Assembly: GCF_900106795.1 (NCBI RefSeq)
Contig: NZ_FNNS01000008.1
Span: forward strand, 1-64,000
DNA from: Aequorivita viscosa
GTDB lineage: Bacteria; Bacteroidota; Bacteroidia; Flavobacteriales; Flavobacteriaceae
Direction of reading: 5' to 3'
Length of the DNA stretch: 64,000 nucleotides
Position numbers and translations under genes: made by a program
Notes under the pieces: model-generated
Seen by the model: the letters and a program-made list of their open reading frames with translations, nothing else
What the model was told of the DNA's origin: nothing
Database searches by the model: none
Part shown: positions 16,759 to 24,735 of the stretch, one piece after another
How the letters are laid out: every line of letters begins with the position of its first letter
Numbering within the stretch: the first letter of the stretch is position 1

Positions 16759-17148
16759 ATGAGAGTAGATAAATATTTGTGGTGTATACGATATCACAAA
16801 ACGCGAAATATTGCTACCCAAGCTTGTAAAAAAGGAGCTGTTAGGGTTAATGGTAGCGTTGTAAAACCATCGCGAGAGGTTTATCCAGGCGATATTATTA
16901 CGCTTCGGAAAAACCAAATTAATTACCAAATAGAGGTTTTGGATATTCCCGAAAGTCGTGTGGGAGCAAAACTTGTTGATATTTACAGAATAGATAAAAC
17001 TCCTAAGGAAGCCTTTGAAACAAACGAGTTGTTACAATATGCTAAAAGTTATTATCGCAAAAAAGGTGTAGGAAGACCTACCAAAAAAGACCGTAGAGAT
17101 TTAGACGATTTTACCGATCCTGAAAATCCCGAAAGCGAACCACTTTAA
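16759..17148 (+). CDS. S4-domain RNA-binding protein (Hsp15/HslR-like)
   Basis: 129 residues. The S4 domain occupies about residues 1-60 (MRVDKYLWCIRYHKTRNIAT, then KKGAVRVNGSVVKPSREVYPGD). A basic tail follows (YYRKKGVGRPTKKDRRDLDD). This is the layout of HslR, which in E. coli binds stalled 50S subunits carrying nascent chains after heat shock. A TATTTTTG box (16715-16722) upstream is the likely -7 element. The phosphoribosyltransferase gene begins 27 bp after its stop on the same strand. Confidence 0.9.
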   Translation: MRVDKYLWCIRYHKTRNIATQACKKGAVRVNGSVVKPSREVYPGDIITLRKNQINYQIEVLDIPESRVGAKLVDIYRIDKTPKEAFETNELLQYAKSYYRKKGVGRPTKKDRRDLDDFTDPENPESEPL

Positions 17149-17175
17149 TTATCTTTGAAAAAACTGCAAGCCACT

Positions 17176-17679
17176 ATGCAAAAGCTAAACTCACTTATTC
17201 TGAACAAAAAGCAAATAGCCCATAAAATTAAACGTATGGCCTATCAAGTATATGAAACCAATGTGGACGAAACAGAGGTTGTTATTGCTGGAATTAAAGA
17301 AAACGGTTACATTCTTGCGCAGAAAATTAAAACAGAAGTTGAGCGTATTTCACCTATAAAGGTTACGTTGTGTGAAGTTATAATTGATAAGAAAGATCCC
17401 ACAAACCCAATCACTACTTCCCTATCGGCAAATGAATATACAAACAAATCACTTTTGCTCGTAGATGACGTTTTGCACTCGGGCACTACTTTAATTTATG
17501 GTGTAAAACATTTTTTAGAAGTCCCCTTAAAACAATTTAAAACTGCTGTACTCGTAGATAGAAATCACAAGAAGTACCCCATAAAAGCAGATTTTAAAGG
17601 TATTTCCCTGTCCACTTCATTTAATGAAAACATAAATGTGATATTCGAAGACGACGATGACAGAGCTATTTTAGAGTAA
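17176..17679 (+). CDS. Phosphoribosyltransferase (PyrR-like)
   Basis: 167 residues from ATG 17176 (MQKLNSLILNKKQIAHKI). The in-frame TTG at 17155 lies within TATCTTTG (17150-17157), a good -7 promoter box, so it is not used as a start. The type I PRTase fold is shown by the PRPP-binding stretch SLLLVDDVLHSGTTL and by VVIAGIKENGYILAQKI near the start, the layout of PyrR and related uracil/purine enzymes. The base used is unknown. The protein ends in acidic DDDDRAILE. It overlaps the convergent aroK by 9 bp. Confidence 0.88.
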   Translation: MQKLNSLILNKKQIAHKIKRMAYQVYETNVDETEVVIAGIKENGYILAQKIKTEVERISPIKVTLCEVIIDKKDPTNPITTSLSANEYTNKSLLLVDDVLHSGTTLIYGVKHFLEVPLKQFKTAVLVDRNHKKYPIKADFKGISLSTSFNENINVIFEDDDDRAILE

Positions 17680-18192
17680 GCGTTCTACTATTTTAGCTAC
17701 AACCTCCTTGGGAGCATCATTTGCTGTTTCTACAATCACCTCTGCTTGATTGTAAAAATGCGCGCGTTCAAAAAGATGAATCCCTACAAATTCTAACATT
17801 TCTTCCCTTGTGTTTAAATGACTCAGTAAGGGTCGCACCCCTTTTTCATTCATTAATCGATCACATAATATTGGCAACGGGGTTTTTAAATAGACTGATA
17901 CCGCATCGGCGCAATTCAACATTGCATCGAGCGAATCTGCATAACACGGCGTTCCTCCTCCAGTAGCAAGCACGAAACCTTCATTTAGTGCCAAAAGATT
18001 TTTAAGTGTTTCGTTTTCTACTCTTCGAAAGTAAATCTCTCCTTTTTTTGAAAATATTTCACTTATAGACATCCCTTCCGCTATCTGAATTTCTTGATCC
18101 AAATCTTTAAAAGGAAGATTTTGTTTTTTGGCAAGTAATTTTCCGATGGTGGACTTTCCACTTCCCATGTATCCAATAAGTACGATTTTCAT
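17671..18192 (-). CDS. aroK: Shikimate kinase
   Basis: Phosphorylates shikimate in aromatic amino-acid synthesis. 173 residues with Walker A GYMGSGKSTIGK at the start, the shikimate-binding Asp in FKDLDQEIQ, Arg in YFRRVENETL, the GGGTP loop, and the lid Arg in GVRPLL. Length and motif order are standard. It is a single gene convergent with the phosphoribosyltransferase; the upstream flank leads to the tRNA-Lys promoter. Confidence 0.96.
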   Translation of the reverse strand: MKIVLIGYMGSGKSTIGKLLAKKQNLPFKDLDQEIQIAEGMSISEIFSKKGEIYFRRVENETLKNLLALNEGFVLATGGGTPCYADSLDAMLNCADAVSVYLKTPLPILCDRLMNEKGVRPLLSHLNTREEMLEFVGIHLFERAHFYNQAEVIVETANDAPKEVVAKIVERLL

Positions 18193-18336
18193 AAATTTTG
18201 AGCTTTAAAAGGGTCTTTCATCACTGTAATTTTTACAATTTAGCTGTTGTTGGCGAAAATAAAGATAAAAATGCTATTCGGTAGCCCCTGAAATTCAGCG
18301 AATTTGAAATTTCTTGAAATTTAATTCATTTTCATT

Positions 18337-18367
18337 TTGAAATATGTATTTATTGATAGTATATTTG
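18337..18367 (+). promoter_or_regulatory. Promoter of tRNA-Lys
   Basis: TTG within TTTTGA (18337-18339), 20-base spacer, TATATTTG (18360-18367) followed by CACCC. This is a perfect match to the consensus, about 60 bp upstream of the mature tRNA. Confidence 0.87.
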
Positions 18368-18427
18368 CACCCTCATACGAACAACAGCACAGAAGTTTAT
18401 TCGTAAGAAAAGTTCAAAAAAAATAAT

Positions 18428-18500
18428 GACTTGGTAGCTCAGTTGGTAGAGCACCTCCCTTTTAAGGAGGTGGTCCTGGGTTCGAGCCCCAGCCAAGTCA
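18428..18500 (+). tRNA. tRNA-Lys(TTT)
   Basis: A 73-nt cloverleaf. The acceptor arms GACTTGG and CCAAGTC pair fully. The D arm is GCTC...GAGC, the anticodon stem is CCTCC/GGAGG with loop CTTTTAA (anticodon TTT), and the T arm is CTGGG-TTCGAGC-CCCAG. The discriminator base is A and CCA is not encoded. It is transcribed alone from its own promoter and ended by an intrinsic terminator 15 bp downstream. Confidence 0.98.
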
Positions 18501-18515
18501 CATAGAACTAAAAAG

Positions 18516-18543
18516 AATCCCGATCGAAAGTCGGGATTTTTTT
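18516..18543 (+). terminator. Terminator of tRNA-Lys
   Basis: AATCCCGA (18516-18523) pairs with TCGGGATT (18531-18538) and is followed by a run of T residues to 18543. Confidence 0.9.
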
Positions 18544-18561
18544 GTTTAAAGGATTTCTACT

Positions 18562-18625
18562 GTCACACTGAGCGCAGCCGAAATAGCGGATCAAGTCCAA
18601 AAGTTGGGATCAAGTCCAAAAGTTG
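18562..18625. repeat. Dispersed CACTGAGCGCAG-type element followed by a 19-bp tandem duplication
   Basis: CACACTGAGCGCAGCCGAAA (about 18564-18583) belongs to a sequence type seen again near 19059, 26470 and 28340. Directly after it, GGATCAAGTCCAAAAGTTG occurs twice in perfect tandem (18588-18606 and 18607-18625). No coding potential is convincing here. Confidence 0.7.
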
Positions 18626-18639
18626 TGGGATTTCAGGAT

Positions 18640-18731
18640 TATGCAAAAATTGTTGTTAGTCTAAATAGGAAAAAATGGATCAAGAACAATTGTTGTGTTT
18701 ATGCAAAAATTGTAGTTAATCTAAATAGAAA
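18640..18731 (+). repeat. 60-bp-period direct repeat
   Basis: A unit of about 32 bp beginning TATGCAAAAATTGT (18640-18671) recurs at 18700-18731 with three or so differences. The 60-aa ORF that crosses it arises from this repetition and is not accepted as a gene. Confidence 0.7.
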
Positions 18732-18917
18732 GAATTATATGTTTTTAGCTCCTCTGAACTATGCGGATTCGACTGCGCTACTCTGATATACGTAAGTTTT
18801 AAAACAGTGTGTTTTATGGCAATTTATGTTCCTGGTTTACGATAGCAAAGCGTATTCTAAAAATCTCTTTTTACGCAACATAAAAGCAAGGTTGAATATA
18901 TGATATATGAATATAAT

Positions 18918-18972
18918 ACGCTTAATATACGCTACAAACACGCTACAAACACGCTATAAATACGCTATAAAG
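18918..18972 (+). repeat. Five-copy tandem array with 11-bp period
   Basis: Units: ACGCTTAATAT, ACGCTACAAAC, ACGCTACAAAC, ACGCTATAAAT, ACGCTATAAAG. The first five bases are invariant, and the period is close to one helical turn. Confidence 0.85.
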
Positions 18973-19035
18973 ATACTGTAATCATACTTTAATTATAGAG
19001 CTGCTTGCGAAGTGCACTGTGCGCAAAAAATAGAA

Positions 19036-19096
19036 TCGTTATAACTATGGCGGGGTTCGACCTTGGTTTATCCTGAGGGTAGCCGAAGGGCTCAAT
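19036..19096. repeat. Dispersed intergenic element, copy 1
   Basis: Begins TCGTTATAACTATGG and continues GACCTTGGTTTATCCTGAGG...CCGAAGGGCTC. It is clearly related over about 60 bp to 26448-26507 and 28318-28378. The core is an imperfect palindrome (GACCTT...GAAGG). Confidence 0.7.
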
Positions 19097-19222
19097 ATGA
19101 ACTACGTCCAAGTGCATCAAACGTCCCAAACACAAAATTACCCAGCTGTTTTTTTGATGAAATTCCACAGATTGATTATCTTATCATCTAAATTTTGATT
19201 TTAAAAATTTAAAACATCAACT

Positions 19223-20140
19223 ATGGGAACTAAAAAATGGCCAGTATAATCGTTTGAAAAGGGCAAAGAAACCTACGAAACATTACATCTGTGGACGCAA
19301 ATAATCGGAAAAATTAAGTTGGAACTAAACCCTTGGGTTAATCATTCGTGGCATACCACCTTAAGAGTTAACACCAATGGCTTGACTAGCGGTCCCATTT
19401 TTGCCGAAGGAAAACAAGTTGAGATTAGCTTGAACTTTTTAGAACACCAATTAACTATAATTTCGAGTGAAAACGAAAAGAAAAGTTTTGAACTAGAAAA
19501 CCTTAAAGTTTCAAGTTGCTACAACAAGGTTTTAAACTATCTAAACGAAATAGGTATTGAAGTTAAAATAAATACGCTTCCCAACGAAATGGTAGACCCC
19601 ATCCATTTCCACGAAAATCATACCGGCACATACAATAAAGAAGCAGCTACCAATCTGCATAAAGCATTGATAAAAATCAACCAAGTTTTTTATGACTACC
19701 GCTCTCAGTTTTTAGGCAAAAGCAGTGAAGTAATGTTTTTTTGGGGCAGCTTTGATTTAGTCGTTTCCAGATTTTCAGGCAAGGAAGCACCATTGCACCC
19801 AGGAGGTTTTCCTAATCTTCCTGATTGGGTAACACAGGAGGCGTATTCACACGAAGTAATGAGTTGTGGTTTTTGGCCTGGAGATAAGAACAATCCGTCT
19901 GCCGCATTTTATAGCTACATCTACCCAGCGCCAGAAGGGTTTGAGGAAGCAACCATAAAACCCAGCAGCGCCTACTTTCACAAAAACCTTAGAGAATTCG
20001 TTTTGAACTATGAAGATGTTCAAAAGGCAGACAATCCTTCTAAGATGTTAATGGAGTTTCTTCAAAGTAGTTACAGCACCGCAGCCAATCTCGCAGGTTG
20101 GGACACAGATAAATTAAAACTAAAACTAAATAAAAAATAG
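19223..20140 (+). pseudogene. DUF5996-family gene with an in-frame stop at codon 9
   Basis: ATG 19223 opens a frame encoding MGTKKWPV, then TAA (19247-19249), then SFEKGKETYETLHLWTQI without any shift, continuing to 20140. The WP...TYxTLHLWTQ opening is the expected N-terminus of DUF5996 proteins. The body contains VNHSWHTTLRVNTNGLTSGP, DLVVSRFSGKEAP and the Pro-rich metal-site-like stretch YSHEVMSCGFWPGD. No ATG lies between the stop and residue 33, so only a TTG at 19319 or another rare codon could restart translation. Everything after the stop is intact (about 296 codons), so the damage looks recent. Enzymatic function of the family is unknown to me. Confidence 0.78.
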
Positions 20141-20295
20141 TGTTTTTGAAATAGGTCTACACCCTACCCTATTTAATAAAAACAAGTTTTTGAAGCCTTT
20201 ATTTGACTTGTAAGTGGTTAGTCCTACGTAATACAAATCATAACTTTACGCCTAGTGCAATTGAAAAGATAGTCTGAATTAAAAAAATTGAAATT

Positions 20296-20613
20296 ATGAA
20301 TACCGAATACTTTAACATCCCCTTAGTTAAAAACGTAGCTAAAAAACGCTTCGAAATTGAAATCGATGGCCATTATGCCTTTATAGATTACAAGGAACCT
20401 GGTGATAAAATTGCATTAATTCATACCGAAACCGACCCTGAGTTGGCAGGAAAGGGCGCTGCAGCTGCTGTAGTAGAAAAAACCTTGCACTACCTCGATG
20501 AAAATAATATCCAATTACTCCCTTTTTGTCCTTATGTATTCGCATATATAAAGAAGCATCCAGAATGGAAGCGTATAGTAAGCCTGAAATTTAAAGGATA
20601 CGACGACCTATAG
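20296..20613 (+). CDS. Small GNAT-like N-acetyltransferase (NATD1/YjdJ type)
   Basis: 105 residues, the usual size of this minimal acetyltransferase family. The acetyl-CoA-binding turn is seen in HTETDPELAGKGAAAAVVEKTL, followed by LPFCPYVFAYIKKHPEWK, the characteristic cysteine/proline block. Substrate unknown. It stands alone; the upstream TAACTTTA (around 20240) is a weak -7 candidate. Confidence 0.9.
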   Translation: MNTEYFNIPLVKNVAKKRFEIEIDGHYAFIDYKEPGDKIALIHTETDPELAGKGAAAAVVEKTLHYLDENNIQLLPFCPYVFAYIKKHPEWKRIVSLKFKGYDDL

Positions 20614-20712
20614 GTAAGCATTATGATAATCAAACATCTATGCTAAACAGAGGGGCATAAATTGAAATACATTCTATTTAATAAACTTCCCTATGTCACA
20701 CTGAGTATTCTA

Positions 20713-20757
20713 AGATAAAAAAATAAATCCCCTAATTCCAGTTAGGAATTGGGGGAT
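20713..20757 (-). terminator. Terminator of the T9SS exoprotein operon
   Basis: Read on the minus strand, ATCCCCC-AATTCC pairs with GGAATT-AGGGGAT around a 5-base loop, then TTTATTTTTTT follows. It lies about 50 bp past the stop of the FG-GAP protein gene. Confidence 0.75.
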
Positions 20758-20808
20758 GGGGAATACATTAAAAAAGGGAATTTAGGGATGCAATTAATCT
20801 TTTGAAAA

Positions 20809-22296
20809 TTACTTTTTAATTAATTTTTGAATGGTGCTTGAGCCGTTTTCAAATTCAATTTCTACTACATAGATTCCTTTAGAAAATCCTTGAACGTCTA
20901 GTGTTAATCTATGGTTATTTATGGCCTTCATCTCTTGAATAACGACGCCATTAATTGAATAAACAAAAATGTTGTTTATAGCTTTAATACTGCTTTCAAT
21001 AGTATATGTATTTTCTGCTGGATTTGGGAAGGCTGTTATTTCACTGATTTTTGAATTAAAGTCTTCACTTCCCAAGGTGGTGGATTTAAAAATATATGCT
21101 GAACCTGCTCTATCTACAGGGTTTTCGCCATTTTCATCTTCATCTTCCCAAGGAGCACCAACCATTATTTGGTCTTCATACATAGACACTGCCCAGCCGA
21201 AAAAATCTTCTGAAACGCTGTCTTCACCTTGGATAATTTGAGTTTCCATCCATTGACCCGAAGCATTTTCCTGAAACATAAACACTTCGCCTTGGGTAAA
21301 AGCGTAAATATGAGGTGCGCTGACTACTACGTTGTTTCCTTTTATTTCACATTGCCAGCCAAAATGGGCATCTGTAATTTGAGTAGAAGAAACTAACTTT
21401 TGTACCTCAACCCAATTGCCAGAGGTGTCCTTCTTAAAAACATAGGCAGCTCCTTTAACCGAGTTATTTCCGTAGGCACCTACTACAATCGTTTCTCCAT
21501 CGATACTTACCGAGGATCCAAAATAATCGCCAGATGCGCTATCGGATGCTGCAATCTCCTGTTCCATTACCCACAGACCATTGCTGTCTTTTACATATAC
21601 ATAGGCAGCACCTTTTAAACCATTCGATTCGTTTGCTCCAACAACCATGGTGTCCCCTGAAAGGGCCACAGAAATACCAAAAGTATCGTTGGAACCGGTT
21701 GGGTTTTCAATTTTCTGAACTTCATTCCAAATATCTTCAGAACGCTCAAAAACATAGACACTACCTACCCATCCGCCATCTGCTGGGGCGCCACTAACAA
21801 TGGTTTCGCCTTCGGCATCGATAGTAGTATTGTTCATTCCTAACTTCGCATCGCTGCTATAGTCGCTCGCAACTAATTTAGTGCTGAAGTCCCACGAACT
21901 TCCGTTATAATCATAAACATACAGGGCTCCTGCGCGAACGGTGGTGCCAATATCGGCTCTACCTGAAGCCACTACAATATAGTCTTCTGCCATCTTTACG
22001 GCCCCTCCAAATTCCGCCATCTCTTGCGCATCAACTGGTATCAGCGTTTGAAAATGATTCCATTCACCATCTCTGTTTATTTCGTAAATATAAGCGGCTC
22101 CGGCAGCGATGTTATATCGGGGTGTTCCCGAGATAGCATAATCGCCTCTAATGTCGGTAGCTGTCCCGTATTCATCACGAGATTCGCGGTCTGGACTTAC
22201 AACTTTTGCTTGTTGCGTATATTGAGCAGCAGCATTATACCCAAACAGTAGGCTGCCAATAAGAAGTAATTTTGGTAAAATAGTTTGTGTTTTCAT
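20809..22296 (-). CDS. T9SS-secreted FG-GAP/beta-propeller repeat protein
   Basis: 495 residues with a signal peptide (MKTQTILPKLLLIGSLLFGYNAAAQ cleaved near 25). About seven repeats of roughly 50 residues follow (pattern DxFGxSVAxxGDTxVVGAxxxN...GAAYVYxK), forming a propeller-like fold (about 28-405). A T9SS type A sorting domain closes the protein (about 415-495: AFPNPAENTYTIE, GVVIQEMK, GFSKGIYVVEIE, ending KLIKK). The protein is therefore exported through the type IX pore and attached to or released from the cell surface. Its start lies 19 bp after the stop of the BNR protein gene, so the two form an operon. Ligand unknown; adhesion is typical of such folds. Confidence 0.92.
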   Translation of the reverse strand: MKTQTILPKLLLIGSLLFGYNAAAQYTQQAKVVSPDRESRDEYGTATDIRGDYAISGTPRYNIAAGAAYIYEINRDGEWNHFQTLIPVDAQEMAEFGGAVKMAEDYIVVASGRADIGTTVRAGALYVYDYNGSSWDFSTKLVASDYSSDAKLGMNNTTIDAEGETIVSGAPADGGWVGSVYVFERSEDIWNEVQKIENPTGSNDTFGISVALSGDTMVVGANESNGLKGAAYVYVKDSNGLWVMEQEIAASDSASGDYFGSSVSIDGETIVVGAYGNNSVKGAAYVFKKDTSGNWVEVQKLVSSTQITDAHFGWQCEIKGNNVVVSAPHIYAFTQGEVFMFQENASGQWMETQIIQGEDSVSEDFFGWAVSMYEDQIMVGAPWEDEDENGENPVDRAGSAYIFKSTTLGSEDFNSKISEITAFPNPAENTYTIESSIKAINNIFVYSINGVVIQEMKAINNHRLTLDVQGFSKGIYVVEIEFENGSSTIQKLIKK

Positions 22297-22315
22297 TTTT
22301 GGTTGATTTAGATTA

Positions 22316-24628
22316 TTATCGCTTTAAAAGGCGCTTAAAGGTTGTACCTTTCTCTGTTTCAATCTTAATTAAATGCATTCCAGCACGCAACATAGATATA
22401 TCTATTTGCTGTGTGTTCCCTGAAACGTGAAGAATTTCCTGACCCGTAACGGTATAAATTGTTACGTTTTTTACAGCACTACTTTCGCTTGAAACATTTA
22501 TAAAATCGGTTGCTGGGTTTGGAAAAAGGGATACTTCATGGGACTGCGCCATATCTGTTGTTCCAAGAGTAACCAGTTCAATATTGTATTTAACAAGTCC
22601 GGTATCAAAAGTTCCGAAGTACACATCGGCATTATCTTCATGAAACTGAATTGCTGAGCTACCGGCGTTTAGATATTCTAAGGCTTCACCTGGAATTATC
22701 TCCCAAGTTTCACCACTATCTGTAGAATAGATAATTCTAGTTTCTGATTGAGGAAATAAAAACCCATCAGAATAATGGTTGATTGCCACTATATGACCGT
22801 CAGTTTCTGAAGAGAAGGCAATGTTCTCTACAAACTCTTCAAATACTTGAGTCCAAGTAAGACCTGCATCTTCAGATAAAAAGATACCTTTTGTTGATGT
22901 TAATACGTATTCATCAGAATCTAGCGGGTTAATCGCTATTTTTAGAATTGTATCTCTTCCTTCCTCCAAGTTTTCTAATCCTTCAGAAGCCTCATCCCAA
23001 GTTAAACCTCCGTCGGTAGTAACAAACACTTTAGAACCTTGTGCAATTACTACACGTGATTCATCAATTGGGTCAATTACGAGGCCGTGACATAGCTCCA
23101 TAATAGGAAGTGTAATATCATCAACTACTGGCGCAGCTGGGTCGGTAACGTCTATTCTTTTAATTTTGTCTCCAAAAGAAAACCAAACAATATTAGAATT
23201 GGTAGGGGCAGTAGCAAGTTCATAGATATTTAAGAACTCCATGGTAGTATACAACGCCATGTAGGTTTGACCGTGATCTGTGCTCATTTCAAGTGTCGAG
23301 TCCCATCCAAATCGGGCGCTATTGAAGATTCTGCCTGCCACTTCTTTATCAGCGTATGGAAAAGTAGTAGCGCCAAAGCTGTTGTTAAGCGAACGCATTC
23401 TTACCTCAGCTTCTTCCCCAGTGTCCATATTTCGGTGGATATATCCATTTCTTAAACCGTAGTATAAGTGAGTTTCTGTAGGGCTTGTAAAGAAATCTAT
23501 TCGTCCAGTACTGTTTACAAGTGGATTTTCAAGTTTTTCAAGTGTAACCCCTCCATCAATAGATTTTAATGGATAAAAGTCGGTTCCAATAATAACCTCA
23601 TTTGCTGTAAATGGATTAAATGTAACAGAAAGCCCGTAATGATAAGCCTCTGGATTAATTTCAGGATATACGTGATTTTCCCAAGTAACACCATTGTCGG
23701 TACTAATCGCGATTTCATTTTCTTCCAACACAATGATATTATCTGTATTGGTAGGATTGAAAGCTATTTGGTTAATATGGTCTGAAGACATAGAAGTCCA
23801 AGTAATAGGCACTATATTCCAAGTATCGCCTCCATCTAAAGATCGATAAAGATTTTCTTGGTGGCTGTCAAAGCCATAAAAGGTACCAAGCAAAATATCT
23901 TGGGGGTTGTTGGGATTAAATGTTATGGCACTGTAATTATTTCCAGCTATTTTTTCAGTCCAAGTATCGCCTCCATCTAGACTTAGGTACAAGCCTCCAA
24001 AATCTCTACCCGTGGCAACTCCGCGCATAATGAATAGCTTATTAGCATCATCTGGAGCAATTGCCACATTGTTGACTGAAATTCCACCATTATGAGGTGC
24101 ATAATAAATGCTCTCCCAGGAAATACCTCCATCGGTGGTGAAAAACACTTCACTTGTGAAATTAAAATCTACTGAAAAGGTAGTGTGTAGTATTGCTATA
24201 TCGTTATCTGCTTCGTAAACGTCATAGCTGGCGATTAGGATATCTGATTGATGAGAATTGGGGGCACTAAAAGTTCGCTCTACACTCCCATCTTCTGGAT
24301 TAATTATAACCACCTTGTTATAATCAGTACCTTCTGCTTTTACAATAAAACTTAAGTTATCGCCGTCGTTCATAAGTCGCAATGCACTCAGCGTGCAGTA
24401 TTGATCCATTGGTTCACTATATAAGATTTCCCAAGTTTGTCCGCTGTCTTCAGATTTAACAATATGGTTTCCCACTGTTCGCGCATACAGGGTATTTTCT
24501 TGATCGTTATCATAAACGATGTCAAAGATTTGCCCATACTCTGGATTAGCAGAAAATTCCATTTGTGCATTGGCAGTAAATACAAAGCCCATTAATAGGC
24601 ATGTAAAAAGTGTAATAGTTCGTAGCAT
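22316..24628 (-). CDS. T9SS-secreted BNR/Asp-box (sortilin/sialidase-like) propeller protein
   Basis: 770 residues with a signal peptide (MLRTITLFTCLLMGFVFTANA). The body carries at least eight Asp-box motifs of the form S/T-x-D-x-G-x-T-W (SEDSGQTW, TDGGISWE, LDGGDTWTE, LDGGDTWNI, TDNGVTWEN, TDGGLTWDE, SEDAGLTWTQ, TDSGETWEI), which fold into one or two beta-propellers. Sialidase catalytic residues (FRIP motif, Arg triad) are not evident, so an enzyme activity is not claimed. The C-terminus (about 690-770) is a T9SS type A sorting domain (SLFPNPATDFINVSS, GMHLIKIETEKG, KRLLKR). It is first of the two-gene exoprotein operon, with phased GTGACA repeats and a promoter upstream. Confidence 0.92.
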   Translation of the reverse strand: MLRTITLFTCLLMGFVFTANAQMEFSANPEYGQIFDIVYDNDQENTLYARTVGNHIVKSEDSGQTWEILYSEPMDQYCTLSALRLMNDGDNLSFIVKAEGTDYNKVVIINPEDGSVERTFSAPNSHQSDILIASYDVYEADNDIAILHTTFSVDFNFTSEVFFTTDGGISWESIYYAPHNGGISVNNVAIAPDDANKLFIMRGVATGRDFGGLYLSLDGGDTWTEKIAGNNYSAITFNPNNPQDILLGTFYGFDSHQENLYRSLDGGDTWNIVPITWTSMSSDHINQIAFNPTNTDNIIVLEENEIAISTDNGVTWENHVYPEINPEAYHYGLSVTFNPFTANEVIIGTDFYPLKSIDGGVTLEKLENPLVNSTGRIDFFTSPTETHLYYGLRNGYIHRNMDTGEEAEVRMRSLNNSFGATTFPYADKEVAGRIFNSARFGWDSTLEMSTDHGQTYMALYTTMEFLNIYELATAPTNSNIVWFSFGDKIKRIDVTDPAAPVVDDITLPIMELCHGLVIDPIDESRVVIAQGSKVFVTTDGGLTWDEASEGLENLEEGRDTILKIAINPLDSDEYVLTSTKGIFLSEDAGLTWTQVFEEFVENIAFSSETDGHIVAINHYSDGFLFPQSETRIIYSTDSGETWEIIPGEALEYLNAGSSAIQFHEDNADVYFGTFDTGLVKYNIELVTLGTTDMAQSHEVSLFPNPATDFINVSSESSAVKNVTIYTVTGQEILHVSGNTQQIDISMLRAGMHLIKIETEKGTTFKRLLKR

Positions 24629-24652
24629 GAGTTTTTTGTTTTAGTTGTAGGG

Positions 24653-24730
24653 TAAAATTAGTATCTACAAGGGATTAGGCCACAAAAAGTAGCGTGACAT
24701 TTCGTGACATGGAGGTAAGAAGGTGTGACA
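24653..24730 (-). promoter_or_regulatory. Promoter with phased GTGACA repeats upstream of the T9SS operon
   Basis: Minus strand TTTG (24686-24683), 22-base spacer, TAATTTTA (24660-24653) form a plausible promoter 25 bp before the BNR gene. Immediately upstream are three direct repeats on the plus strand: CGTGACAT (24693-24700), CGTGACAT (24703-24710) and GTGACA (24725-24730), spaced about 10 and 22 bp apart, that is, on one face of the helix. The position, just beyond -33, suits an activator. The neighbouring TPR-HTH regulator is an obvious candidate. Confidence 0.5.
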
Positions 24731-24735
24731 AGCAA

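Larger units (their letters stand above)
18732..19222. other. Gene-poor, repeat-bearing stretch
   Basis: No gene is seen between the 60-bp repeats and the DUF5996 reading frame. It holds the 11-bp-period array (18918-18972) and one dispersed element (19036-19096), each listed separately. The remainder is A/T-rich without hairpins that look like RNA genes. Confidence 0.55.

Noticed and set aside
18604-18786. 60-codon ORF downstream of tRNA-Lys.
   Set aside because: It is built from the 60-bp direct repeat (similar peptide twice) and has no promoter or homologous appearance.
22316-24628. Sialidase activity for the Asp-box protein.
   Set aside because: Asp-boxes are structural; FRIP and the catalytic arginine triad are not seen.
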